From: Oscillospiraceae bacterium
Lineage (GTDB): Bacteria > Bacillota > Clostridia > Oscillospirales > Oscillospiraceae
Direction of reading: 5' to 3'
Assembly: GCA_016295225.1 (NCBI GenBank)
Contig: JAEDLP010000002.1
Span: 1 to 55,050 of the forward strand
Length of the DNA stretch: 55,050 bases
The translations under genes were made by a program, and so were the position numbers. Numbering within the stretch: position 1 is the first letter of the stretch; each line of letters begins with the position of its first letter. The notes beneath the pieces are model-generated. The model was given only the letters and a program-made list of their open reading frames with translations, was not told the DNA's origin and made no database searches. Of the stretch, positions 39,802-47,704 are shown piece by piece.

Positions 39802-40013
39802 AACCTGCGATTTTCCTCCAGGGTCCACACCCGGTCCCCCTGCGCGCCGAGCCGGTGGCGCGCACGGACCAGCGTCAGGCCGCGGGGGCCGCAGGCCAGG
39901 CCGAACCGCTCCACAGCCCGGCAGGATCTGACAGCCTCCCACGGGTCCAGGGTGAAACCCTGGTGCTCTTTTCCCCTCTTTTCTCCAGAGAAAAGAGGGA
40001 TGGGAAAAATCAC
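39798..40013 (-). CDS. Possible small protein between sheath and tube
   Basis: Reading frame of 71 residues opening with a GTG that overlaps the sheath stop in a GTGA, as also seen at 39212. The middle reads DPWEAVRSCRAVERFGLACG and PRGLTLVRARH, with normal protein composition. There is no Shine-Dalgarno sequence, and the first 18 codons contain a perfect hairpin (CCCTCTTTTCTC / GAAAAGAGGG). It could be a real coupled small gene or chance. Function unknown. Confidence 0.35.
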   Translation of the reverse strand: MIFPIPLFSGEKRGKEHQGFTLDPWEAVRSCRAVERFGLACGPRGLTLVRARHRLGAQGDRVWTLEENRRL

Positions 40014-41050
40014 ACCGTGATCTGTGCGCTGATCCAGATCTGGTTCAGCCCGTGGACCAGGGAGAAGGCGAAGGTCACCAGACACACCGTGGGGTTGTCG
40101 GCCAAGGGCTCCGCCGTGACCTCTCCGTAGTCGGTGATGATCTCCGCCGCCTTCTTCCGCTCCAGCTCCAGGATCACCTGGGAGCGGATGGCCCCCCGGA
40201 CCTGCCGGGTGTTCTTGGACCGGGTGAACCGGGCGGCCAGAGCCTCCCGGATGCTGGGGATCACATCGTCCACGATGCGGATGGTGGTCAGCTCCCGCCA
40301 GGTGGTATCGGCCACCCCGGCGGTCTTGGTGCGGGTGGTCACCCCCCGGATCACGGAGATGCGGCCCCCGGCGGACTCCAGGGGGATCACCCCGCCCTGG
40401 ATGAGGGCGTCGATGTCGCTCTCGCCGTACTGGACAGCCAGGCCGGGCAGGCCCCGCAGGACGGCCCCGCCCAGGGGGAGGGCCGGGTCGCTGTCGGCGC
40501 AGATGGCCCCGGCCACCGCCGCAGCCACCTGGGCGACGGCGTTCTCCTCCGCCGTAGAGGGGGGAGCCGCCAGGGCCACCCGCTGGCTGTTGAGGCTCCC
40601 GGCCCGGGCGGTCAGCTGAGACACCGTCTCGCCGGAGCCGCCGCACACCACCGCGATGCGCTCCCGGCGGTTGTCGGCGGCCTCCTCCACGCTGTCCCGG
40701 AGTGCCTGCTGGATAGTGAGATCCTCACTGTCGCAGAGGACCACCTTCACCCCCTCCTGACTGTTCACCAGGGCGAAGGCAGCTTCATAGCCGCTGTCGC
40801 TGGCCAGGGGGACGGCCAGCACCCGGGCGGCGCCGTTGACCATCAGCAGCCGGACCAGCTCCGTGAGCTTGTCCTCCTTGCCAAAGGCCTCGGCGGCCTG
40901 GGCGAGACTCCCCAGGTCGTAGAGTTCTCCGGGGGTTCCTCCGCCGCTGCGGGCGGCGATGGCCGCCACCCCCTTTCGGGCAGCAGAGGACACCACCGCC
41001 GAGGCTTCGTAGACCGAGTAGACACCCGGCCGTTCATGGGTCGTTACCAT
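40010..41050 (-). CDS. Contractile tail sheath protein (XkdK-like)
   Basis: Protein of 346 residues. The start MVTTHERPGVYSVYEASAVV with the central beta-rich region, and the C-terminal module (WRELTTIRIVDDVIPSIREA followed later by RGAIRSQVILELERKKAAEI), are the tail-sheath signature. Sheath subunits surround the tube and contract to drive it into a target cell. Its presence shows that the particle has a myovirus-type tail. It overlaps the upstream connector gene by a few bases. Confidence 0.93.
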   Translation of the reverse strand: MVTTHERPGVYSVYEASAVVSSAARKGVAAIAARSGGGTPGELYDLGSLAQAAEAFGKEDKLTELVRLLMVNGAARVLAVPLASDSGYEAAFALVNSQEGVKVVLCDSEDLTIQQALRDSVEEAADNRRERIAVVCGGSGETVSQLTARAGSLNSQRVALAAPPSTAEENAVAQVAAAVAGAICADSDPALPLGGAVLRGLPGLAVQYGESDIDALIQGGVIPLESAGGRISVIRGVTTRTKTAGVADTTWRELTTIRIVDDVIPSIREALAARFTRSKNTRQVRGAIRSQVILELERKKAAEIITDYGEVTAEPLADNPTVCLVTFAFSLVHGLNQIWISAQITV

Positions 41051-41547
41051 AGTTCCATTCCACCTTTCACTTCAAATGCCAGGAAGACCCCGTCGCCGTC
41101 GGTCTTCTCGGTGAGGACGGCCCGGCACTGGGCGGCCACCTCTCCCCGGAACATACCGCTGTCCCGGTGGAAGGCAATCTCGCCCATGGACCACTTCTCC
41201 ACGGTGAGGCCCGCCGGGCCACCCCGCTGGAAGGCCTCCGCCACCTGGTCCAGCAGGTCCCGGCAGCCCTCCTCCCCCTTGGCTTCGGGGCTGTAGAGGG
41301 CCAAGCCGAAGGTGGCGGTCATGGCGCAGCCGTAGGTCTCCGTCCAGACCCGGGCGGTTTCGTCATAGACCTCGCCCAGATACCGGTGGAACCCTGCCGG
41401 GCTGGCCTCCACCTCCTTCACCCGGACCACCGCCAGGGGTTCGGTCCGGACTGTCCGTTCCGCCTTGGGCCAGGCGGACAGGGCGCGGATGCCCTGGTTC
41501 TGTAAAAATTCCGTCATGGTCTCCCGCAGGAGGGCCAGGGTTGTCAT
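41044..41547 (-). CDS. Tail completion/terminator-type protein (XkdJ position)
   Basis: Protein of 167 residues with the length and position of tail terminator or neck proteins between connectors and sheath (MTTLALLRETMTEFLQNQGI at the start). ATG 41547 overlaps the previous stop in ATGA and is preferred over 41568. The assignment rests on gene order rather than on a clear motif. Confidence 0.65.
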   Translation of the reverse strand: MTTLALLRETMTEFLQNQGIRALSAWPKAERTVRTEPLAVVRVKEVEASPAGFHRYLGEVYDETARVWTETYGCAMTATFGLALYSPEAKGEEGCRDLLDQVAEAFQRGGPAGLTVEKWSMGEIAFHRDSGMFRGEVAAQCRAVLTEKTDGDGVFLAFEVKGGMELW

Positions 41548-41882
41548 GCCTCGTCCTCCTCTCTCCATTCCAGACAGACCCGCCAGAAGATCCGATAGGG
41601 CCCCTCCTTTACTGCATGGGAGGAGATCACCCGGTAGGTGTCTCCCCCCGCTTTCACCAGGGTCTCTCCGGGGGCCGGGTCCAGGGGGAGGGCGGCCTGG
41701 CCGTAGCAGATCTGGGTCTCCCTCCGGCGCAGGCCCAGGTCGGTGGGCTGAAACTGGTCCTCCCGGTCAAAGACCGGCTCCAGGTAGGCGTAGCCCGTCC
41801 CCAGCAGGACCCCGTCCCGCCAGACCTCCACCTGCTGGCCGATCTCCCGCACAACCGCGCGGAAGGATTCCTCACAGATCAT
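41544..41882 (-). CDS. Head-tail connector/minor structural protein (XkdI position)
   Basis: Protein of 112 residues starting MICEESFRAVVREIGQQVEV. Both ends are ATGA overlaps with its neighbours, so translation is coupled. Size and place match head-tail stoppers or minor capsid proteins in PBSX-type operons. Assigned by synteny. Confidence 0.65.
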   Translation of the reverse strand: MICEESFRAVVREIGQQVEVWRDGVLLGTGYAYLEPVFDREDQFQPTDLGLRRRETQICYGQAALPLDPAPGETLVKAGGDTYRVISSHAVKEGPYRIFWRVCLEWREEDEA

Positions 41883-42256
41883 CCCACCACCTCCAGAAAG
41901 GCGAAGTCCCCGTCGGTGGTGAAGGGGGCCATAAGGGCCTCCGCCTGGGCCTGGAGACTCCGGCGGACCACCGTGGTTCCGGAGCCCCGGTTGACGGAGA
42001 ACTCCCCCAGTCGAAAGGATACCGGGGAGGGCTCCCCGGCCTGCCGGCCGTCGTTGAAGTTCCCCAGGGCGGTGTAGGCGCAGGCCAGGCAGTACATACC
42101 CCTGAAATCCTCCGGGTCCAGCTCGTCCCGCAGACGGCTCTCCCAGAGCCGGTTGGCCTCCCCGCAGAGGGTGATGAGGACGGCTGTCTCCCCTTCCGTC
42201 AGGGTCCGGTCGGTGAAGCACAGGGCGATCTCCATGATATCTTCGGTCGTGATCAA
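41879..42256 (-). CDS. Head-tail adaptor-type protein (XkdH position)
   Basis: Protein of 125 residues from a TTG start at 42256, six bases after GAGGAGG; an in-frame ATG at 42274 overlaps that ribosome site. The N-terminal helices (ITTEDIMEIALCFTDRTLTE) and length are those of head-tail connectors that bind the portal. Assigned mainly by gene order. Confidence 0.65.
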   Translation of the reverse strand: MITTEDIMEIALCFTDRTLTEGETAVLITLCGEANRLWESRLRDELDPEDFRGMYCLACAYTALGNFNDGRQAGEPSPVSFRLGEFSVNRGSGTTVVRRSLQAQAEALMAPFTTDGDFAFLEVVG

Positions 42257-42280
42257 CGAATCTCCTCCTCTCATGTTTCC

Positions 42281-42306
42281 AAGCCTCCCCTGGGCGGGGA
42301 GGAGGG
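42281..42306. repeat. Palindromic host repeat, copy R4 (partial)
   Basis: AAGCCTCCCCTGGGCGGGGAGG, a shortened type B core just upstream of the adaptor gene and after the capsid stop. Confidence 0.6.
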
Positions 42307-42315
42307 CCAGGCCCC

Positions 42316-43347
42316 TTAATTGATCTTCAGAACCTTGGACGCGTCCTGGAAGATCTTAGCAAAGCCGGAGATAGAGGTAATGGCGGCCCGCTCCAGCTGG
42401 CGGTCGATGAGCTTGTCGTACTCCACCAGCACGTCGGAGCCGCGGATCATCTCCAGAGCGTAGTTCTTGTCCAGGCCGATGATGGTGCCGGAGGGTACTG
42501 CGGAAGAACGCAGCAGGTTGGCCCCCATGGGAGTTACCATCTTGCCGGTGCCCTGGAAGTTGAGACCCGCCGCCGCGTCCTGGAGCTCGGGGAGCTTCAG
42601 CAGGCCGGCCATAGCATCGCCCACCAGGAGGGTGTTCATGGTGTAGGGGTCGAACTGGCTCCAGAAGTCCACCAGGGCGCCGTAGCTGAGGGTCCCGGCG
42701 GAGCCGGAGATGGGGTTGGAGCCGATGGTGAAGACGGGGGCGGCGTTGCTGTTGCCGTCGCCGTTGAGGATTACGTCGATGGCGTCGGCGGTGTGCATGC
42801 GGCCGATGTAGGCGCCGATCTGACGGAGGGTCACGGAGAAGAGGTCCAGCCGCTGGAACTGGATGGCCTCGTAGGAGGCCACCAGCATACGGCCCCGCTT
42901 GTGGAGCTTCACCAGGTTCTCCTGGGCGGAGATGGTGGTCTCGGGGATGCGTGCGCCCTCGGCCACCATTTTCAGGGACTTGGCGTCGTCGCCGGGGTCG
43001 GAGGCGATGGAGCGGTAGTCCATGCCGGTGATGCGGGTCTCGGCGGCGGTGAGGTCGGGGAGGATGTTCCCCTCCTCCATGCCCTGGCGGACGGCCCGGG
43101 CCACGTACTCAGGGAAGAGGACGGCGGACTCCCAGGTGGCGAAGAACTTGGAGACCACATCGGAGTCCATGCCCTTGACCTTGATGTCAAAGCGCTTGAG
43201 CTGCCGCTGGAAGGCGTCCAGGTGCTCCAGGGGGGTCCCCTTGTACTGCTCGGAGGGGTCGCACTTCTCCAGGACCTTGGTGAAGGAGCTGCCAGCCTCG
43301 CTGTACATCCCCTTGTCCAGCTTTACGTTTTCAAACTGATATGCCAT
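42316..43347 (-). CDS. Major capsid protein (HK97-fold)
   Basis: Protein of 343 residues. It has an extended N-terminal arm (KGMYSEAGSSFTKVLEKCDP), a spine-helix region, and a C-terminal half with VEYDKLIDRQLERAAITSIS, typical of HK97-type capsid proteins of Firmicutes phages. There is no separate delta domain; a fused protease/scaffold gene sits upstream. It forms the DNA-containing head of the particle. Confidence 0.88.
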   Translation of the reverse strand: MAYQFENVKLDKGMYSEAGSSFTKVLEKCDPSEQYKGTPLEHLDAFQRQLKRFDIKVKGMDSDVVSKFFATWESAVLFPEYVARAVRQGMEEGNILPDLTAAETRITGMDYRSIASDPGDDAKSLKMVAEGARIPETTISAQENLVKLHKRGRMLVASYEAIQFQRLDLFSVTLRQIGAYIGRMHTADAIDVILNGDGNSNAAPVFTIGSNPISGSAGTLSYGALVDFWSQFDPYTMNTLLVGDAMAGLLKLPELQDAAAGLNFQGTGKMVTPMGANLLRSSAVPSGTIIGLDKNYALEMIRGSDVLVEYDKLIDRQLERAAITSISGFAKIFQDASKVLKIN

Positions 43348-43372
43348 GTTTCACACTTCCTTTCCGCCTGTC

Positions 43373-43723
43373 TTACAGGAACAGGCCCATGGTTTTGTTG
43401 GCGGTGTTCAGGCTGACCACCAGGCAGGCCCGGCCGGTCTCGCCGGTGGAGGCCACCCGCAGGCCGCCGGAGCCGTCGGCCACCAGGCTGTTCCAGCCCA
43501 GGCTGGGTGCGGTGGAGCCGCTGTATTCCAGCTCTGCGTATCCCTTCACCTGGACGGCGGCGTGGTCGTTTCGCTGGTTGCGCACGATGCCCACGGGGAC
43601 AACACCGCCGCTGGCGTTGTGGACGGTGTTGTTTGCGCTCATGGCGGCGGGGCTGCCCACTGCCACGGTGCCGGCCTGGAAGGTCACCACCAGATTCTCA
43701 ATGCCGTTGAATGCTACGCTCAT
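43373..43723 (-). CDS. Head decoration/stabilisation-type protein
   Basis: Protein of 116 residues, Ala/Gly/Val-rich and beta-type (MSVAFNGIENLVVTFQAGTV at the start), located between protease and capsid genes. Size and position fit capsid decoration proteins that clamp HK97-fold shells. It is followed 25 bp later by the capsid gene. Assigned by context. Confidence 0.7.
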   Translation of the reverse strand: MSVAFNGIENLVVTFQAGTVAVGSPAAMSANNTVHNASGGVVPVGIVRNQRNDHAAVQVKGYAELEYSGSTAPSLGWNSLVADGSGGLRVASTGETGRACLVVSLNTANKTMGLFL

Positions 43724-43757
43724 GTCATTTCCTCCTTTTTTGATGTTGTCTGTTATA

Positions 43758-43813
43758 CGGCTCCCCTGAGAGGGGAGCTGGCACGGCGAAGCCGTGACTG
43801 AGGGGTGCTATCG
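43758..43813. repeat. Palindromic host repeat, copy R5 (type A)
   Basis: GGCTCCCCTGAGAGGGGAGC, then TGGCACGGCGAAGCCGTGAC and TGAGGGGTGCTATCG. Nearly identical to R3. Lies between protease and decoration genes. Confidence 0.8.
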
Positions 43814-43854
43814 CAGGATGCGCTGGTCGTCACGTGGACGAGGCGCTGCCGCGG

Positions 43855-44808
43855 TCAAATGGTAAAGGCCAGGTCCCGGTCTTCGGCCGTTCCTTCCTCC
43901 CTGCCGTACCGGAGCTGCACCGGCAGTCCGGCCTGCTTCTCCAGCCGCTTCTCGTAGCAGGCCCTCAACGCCTCCAGCTCCTCCCCTTCCAGCTTGTCTG
44001 CAATGGCCCGGAGGGTCTCCCCGCCCAGGCCGTCCTCGGCCATAAGCCCCAGCCGGACGGTCTCCTTCCGGAGGCCTTCGATGTACTTCCGGCCGATGGC
44101 CGCGTCCTTTTCCAGCTGGCGCAGCTCCTCCCGCCAGGGGCCCTCCCGGTCCAGACCGGCCAGCATCTGCCGCAGGGATTTGCCGGAGCCGTAGGCCTTC
44201 ACCACCCCGGCCAGGGGCTGGGCGGGGACGGCCACGAAGGACCACTCATAGGCGTCGGTGGGGTCCTCCAGCCGGGCGATGCACCGCTTGCCCTCGTAGA
44301 TCCGGCCCTTCTCATGGCCGCACAGGGCGTGGTCGTTGACGTCGTTGCCGCAGATGGAGCAGACACACCGGGACACGGCGCAGCTGACGCTGACCTCCTT
44401 CTTAATGCCCCCCTCGATCTCGGCGATGAGGCCCTCGTTCTCCGGGGTGCGGAGCATGTAGGCGTAGCCCTTGAGGTAACAGCCGGGCTCTCCGGCCTCG
44501 GTGACCACCCCCGGCTCCTCCACGATCTCCGTGCGGTAGATCCGGGCGGTCTGATCCTTGGCGCTCCAGCTGTGGTCAAAGATCCCGGTCTTGCCCACGA
44601 AGAGCCGGGCCAGGGACTCCAGGGCCCGGCGGTCGAAATACTCCAGATCCCGGTCGGTCTGGTTGTCGCAGAGGCGCACGGCGAAGGTGTAGACCTCCTC
44701 GACGGTGAGGGCTCTCCGGCTCAGCCGGTGGATGGCGGCCAGTTCGTTCTCCACGGGGTCAGTCATCCCGGGGTTCTGGGTCTGTGCTTCCTTGGTTACG
44801 GTTCTCAT
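43855..44808 (-). CDS. Prohead protease-like protein fused to a scaffold-type C-terminus (XkdF position)
   Basis: Protein of 317 residues. Candidate HK97-type (S78) protease elements: His in GIFDHSWSAKDQTARIYRTE, Ser in IKKEVSVSCAV, and WSFVAVPAQPLAGVVKAY, which matches the conserved S-V-PA end of the fold. A four-Cys zinc insertion (CVCSIC...CGH) sits beside the Ser. Residues from about 215 on are helical and charged (REELRQLEKDAAIGRKYIEG), like a scaffold. The start at 44808 overlaps the portal gene by 50 bp. Family assignment is from pattern, not search. Confidence 0.65.
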   Translation of the reverse strand: MRTVTKEAQTQNPGMTDPVENELAAIHRLSRRALTVEEVYTFAVRLCDNQTDRDLEYFDRRALESLARLFVGKTGIFDHSWSAKDQTARIYRTEIVEEPGVVTEAGEPGCYLKGYAYMLRTPENEGLIAEIEGGIKKEVSVSCAVSRCVCSICGNDVNDHALCGHEKGRIYEGKRCIARLEDPTDAYEWSFVAVPAQPLAGVVKAYGSGKSLRQMLAGLDREGPWREELRQLEKDAAIGRKYIEGLRKETVRLGLMAEDGLGGETLRAIADKLEGEELEALRACYEKRLEKQAGLPVQLRYGREEGTAEDRDLAFTI

Positions 44809-45970
44809 TTCCTTCCTCCTTGTTGGTTTTTTCCAGTTGAGCGGCCTGCTGGCGGTAGAGGGCCGCCTTGGCCTCCTCCACCTGATCCTGGAGGTTGATC
44901 TCCTCCCACTCCACGGTGAAGGGACAATCGTACCCGTGCATCCGCAGCCACATCCGGCAGATTTTTTCCACCATCGGCTCCAGGCTCCGCCGCAGGGCGG
45001 TGAGCTCACTGGTCATGATGTCGGCCTGCTGGCTGCTCATCCGCTCGGTGGAGGACCAGTTCAGCCCCAGCAGGAAGGGCGGGATGCCCGTCTGGGCGAT
45101 GAGCTGCTCGATGAGCAGCCGCACGGGGGCCTGACACTCGGGGATGTCGCACTCGGCCCCGATGACCTTGATCTCCACATCCCCCGCCGCCACGAAGTCC
45201 CGTACCGACCCGGCCTTGGTGGCCTGCATGGCCTGGGACCAGGTCTCGGCCAGAACCCTGCTGCGCTCCTGGAGCCGCCCCCCGTCCAGGCCCTCCTCGG
45301 GCTTGTAGACCACGGCGAACCGGACGTTCCCTGCCCGCTCCCAGTTGGACCCCAGGGTCTGGTAGATTTTCAACAGGATGCCCGACAGGAAGGGCATGCT
45401 GTGGAGGAGGGAGACCCCATAGGGGTTCTCCGGGCTGGGATTGTAGGGGGTGAAGAGGAGGAGGTCCTGCCGGGGCAGCACCTGGGTCTCTCCGTTCTCC
45501 TTCCGAATGGCCAGCAGGATCTCCAGGGGGGACCCCTTCTCCTTCACCTGGATGTGGGATACGTTCCCGCAGAGGACGGCGGCGATCTCCCGTCCGTCCC
45601 GGCTGGGGACGATCTCCCCCACCGCCCGGCCGCAGGTGAGCAGGCAGTCCAGATAGCCGTCCAGAAAGGCCTGGATGCCCCGCTGGTTCCACCCCACGGG
45701 GACGGTCCGCAGGAACTCGTTCAGTTGGGCCTCGGCCCCCTTGTCCCCGCAGACCACCATCAGCCCACCGGCCAGACGGATGAGTTTTAAGATGGCGGCG
45801 TCCACCACGGGGATGGCCTCCCGGATGGACCGGTACAGGCCGAACTCCGGTCTGTGGAGGGGGAGGTAGCCGTCGATGAGCCGGAAGGGGTGTTGGCTCC
45901 CCTCCCTCATCTGAACCTGGGCCGGGACGGGCTTCCCCTCCTCCCTCTTCTCTCGTTTGAACAATGACAA
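44759..45970 (-). CDS. Phage portal protein (XkdE-like)
   Basis: Protein of 403 residues forming the dodecameric DNA gate of the head. Typical features are LIRLAGGLMVVCGDKGAEAQ in the N-terminal half, PFLLGLNWSSTERMSSQQAD in the clip/stem region, and a charged Gln/Glu/Asn-rich tail. The start is a TTG nine bases after GGAGG. It precedes the protease gene, as in PBSX. Confidence 0.88.
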   Translation of the reverse strand: MSLFKREKREEGKPVPAQVQMREGSQHPFRLIDGYLPLHRPEFGLYRSIREAIPVVDAAILKLIRLAGGLMVVCGDKGAEAQLNEFLRTVPVGWNQRGIQAFLDGYLDCLLTCGRAVGEIVPSRDGREIAAVLCGNVSHIQVKEKGSPLEILLAIRKENGETQVLPRQDLLLFTPYNPSPENPYGVSLLHSMPFLSGILLKIYQTLGSNWERAGNVRFAVVYKPEEGLDGGRLQERSRVLAETWSQAMQATKAGSVRDFVAAGDVEIKVIGAECDIPECQAPVRLLIEQLIAQTGIPPFLLGLNWSSTERMSSQQADIMTSELTALRRSLEPMVEKICRMWLRMHGYDCPFTVEWEEINLQDQVEEAKAALYRQQAAQLEKTNKEEGNENRNQGSTDPEPRDD

Positions 45971-45996
45971 TGCTTGTTTCCTCCTTCGTTCTCAAA

Positions 45997-46050
45997 TGGC
46001 TCCCCTGTGAGGGGAGCTGGCAGCCGAAGGCTGACTGAGGGGTGCTATCC
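45997..46050. repeat. Palindromic host repeat, copy R6 (type A)
   Basis: GGCTCCCCTGTGAGGGGAGC, then TGGCAGCCGAAGGCTGACTG and AGGGGTGCTATCC. Lies between portal and terminase genes, head to head with R7. Confidence 0.8.
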
Positions 46051-46089
46051 TTTCGTGTCTGCGTCGTACCGACACGATGTAATTCCATC

Positions 46090-46140
46090 GGGGCAGCACC
46101 CCTCCGCCCTCCGGGCACCTCCCCTCACAGGGGAGGCTTC
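46090..46140. repeat. Palindromic host repeat, copy R7 (type B, inverted)
   Basis: Reverse-oriented copy (GGGGCAGCACCCCTCCGCCC...CACCTCCCCTCACAGGGGAG). It overlaps the end of the terminase gene and supplies its last codons and stop. A CGTGTC/GACACG dyad lies between R6 and R7. Confidence 0.8.
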
Positions 46141-47390
46141 CCCCGCTCCACGCACCCCGCCCAGAAGGTACTTCCCCGTTCCTCCGGCTCCACCACCGTG
46201 GCCACGAAGTAGCGGATGTCGTCCATGGCGTGGTCGAACTGCTTCTTCACGGTGTCCTTGTCCCCGGCCTTCAGGTCCCAGCAGTAGGAGCCGAACTCCC
46301 GGATGGCGTCCTGGCAGGGGTCGCAGATGACGATCTTTCCGTTTTTCAAGGCGTCGGCAGTGAGGCGGATGCCGGAGACCACTTCGTTTTTGGCCTTTCG
46401 GACGTTCCAGCCCTCCCGCTGGAGGGCCGCCAGGAAGGAGGCCGCCGAGGGGTCGGCCACCACGGCCTCGATCTCCCGCTCTCCGGCCAGCTCCCGGAGC
46501 CGTTGGGCGTACTCCTGGTCGGTCTGCTGCCGCCTGGCCTCCCGGGAGTCGTAGTAGTACTCCTTCACCCGGTACCAGACGCCGCCGAACTTTCCCCACA
46601 GCCCCAGGGAGGTGGGGTTGACCGTGCCGTAGTCGCAGGAGATCATCCACCGATGGGCCTCTCCCTCCGGCACAGGCTTCACATAGGACGCGTCGAAGAA
46701 GTCGTAGACGAGTCCCTCAGCCGCCGACCACTCTCCCAGGACGAACCGGCGGTAAAAGGCCCCCTGAAAGGTCCGGGCGTACCGCTCCTTGGTGGCGTCG
46801 TCCAGGCTGGGGTTGTCCTCCATGGTGAACCGCAGGTGGAGGGCCTTGTGCTCCTCGGCCTTGCAGATCCACTCCCGATAGAACCAGTGGCCCGGCCCTT
46901 CCGGGTTGCAGGAGAACCAGAACCTGGCCCCGGTGACCGAGCACCGGGCGCAGGCCTGCTCTACAAAGGAGCGGGGCATGAGGGCTACCTCGTCCAGGAG
47001 GACCCCGGCCAGGGTGACCCCCTGGATGAGGGAGGCGCTGGCCTCGTCCTTGCCGCCGAAGAGGTAGAAGGTGTTCTCCCGCCGGCCCAGCCGGAGCTTT
47101 AACCAGTTGCGGGAGACCTTCTCCTCCCAGGTGAAGCCCAGCTCCTCCAGCAGGGGGAGGACCCCGGACAGGAGGTTGCGGCGGACGGACTCGGTGGTTT
47201 TTCCGCAGAGGGCGAACTGCTGTCTCTGGAACCGGCACATGGCCCACAGGCAGAAGGAGAGGCCCAGGGCCAGGGTCTTGCCGCTGCGGACGGCCCCGTC
47301 GCAGATGATGGCGTCCTGATCCCGGTGGGGGGAGCCGCCGGTCCACCAGGTGAGGACCAGCCGCTGCTTGGGGGACAGGGCAGTGATCAT
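46125..47390 (-). CDS. Phage terminase large subunit (XtmB-like)
   Basis: DNA-packaging motor and nuclease of 421 residues. ATPase: Walker A CDGAVRSGKT near residues 30-39 and Walker B GVLLDEVA near 130. Nuclease acidic residues appear in MISCDYGT, AVVADPSA and DHAMDDIRY. It matches the PBSX family, whose enzymes cut and package DNA headful-fashion. The final residues GKPPL are encoded by host repeat R7, so the natural C-terminus may have been altered. ATGA overlap with the small-subunit gene. Confidence 0.93.
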   Translation of the reverse strand: MITALSPKQRLVLTWWTGGSPHRDQDAIICDGAVRSGKTLALGLSFCLWAMCRFQRQQFALCGKTTESVRRNLLSGVLPLLEELGFTWEEKVSRNWLKLRLGRRENTFYLFGGKDEASASLIQGVTLAGVLLDEVALMPRSFVEQACARCSVTGARFWFSCNPEGPGHWFYREWICKAEEHKALHLRFTMEDNPSLDDATKERYARTFQGAFYRRFVLGEWSAAEGLVYDFFDASYVKPVPEGEAHRWMISCDYGTVNPTSLGLWGKFGGVWYRVKEYYYDSREARRQQTDQEYAQRLRELAGEREIEAVVADPSAASFLAALQREGWNVRKAKNEVVSGIRLTADALKNGKIVICDPCQDAIREFGSYCWDLKAGDKDTVKKQFDHAMDDIRYFVATVVEPEERGSTFWAGCVERGKPPL

Positions 47391-47689
47391 CGCTGCGTTC
47401 CCACCTGGTCCAGGGCCTGGAGGAAGGCGGCGGGGCCGCCGTTCTCCTCCTCCTTGAGCTGCTCCAGCAGCTTCACCAGGACGGCGGCCCGGTCGGCCAG
47501 CTTCACCTCCACGGCGCCGTTGGCGCTGCGCTTGAACTCGGTGAGACAGACCAGATCCAGCTTGTCGATGAGGGTCTGATCCTCCTGGCCGAGATAGGCC
47601 AGCTTCACCGCGTCGTTGGCGTCTCCGGCGGCCAGCTCCATCATGGTCTTCAGGACGGCCTTCCGATTCACTCGTCTGATTCGCTTCAT
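47387..47689 (-). CDS. Small terminase-type protein (XtmA position)
   Basis: Protein of 100 residues, first gene of the cluster. The basic N-terminus MKRIRRVNRKAVLKTMMELA and helical remainder suit a DNA-recognition small terminase, but it is short for the family, so the call rests on position. ATG 47689 follows AAAGGAGG. The shared palindrome promoter lies directly upstream. Confidence 0.65.
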   Translation of the reverse strand: MKRIRRVNRKAVLKTMMELAAGDANDAVKLAYLGQEDQTLIDKLDLVCLTEFKRSANGAVEVKLADRAAVLVKLLEQLKEEENGGPAAFLQALDQVGTQR

Positions 47690-47704
47690 GGCAAACCTCC
47701 TTTC

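Noticed and set aside
39613..39942. 109-residue minus-strand ORF upstream of the tail tube
   Set aside because: It runs through all five hairpins, is highly Arg-rich and lacks a ribosome site; the hairpin array explains the sequence better.
34184..47689. Complete inducible prophage
   Set aside because: No integrase, repressor, replication, tape-measure, fibre or lysis gene is present, and I found no flanking att-like direct repeats.
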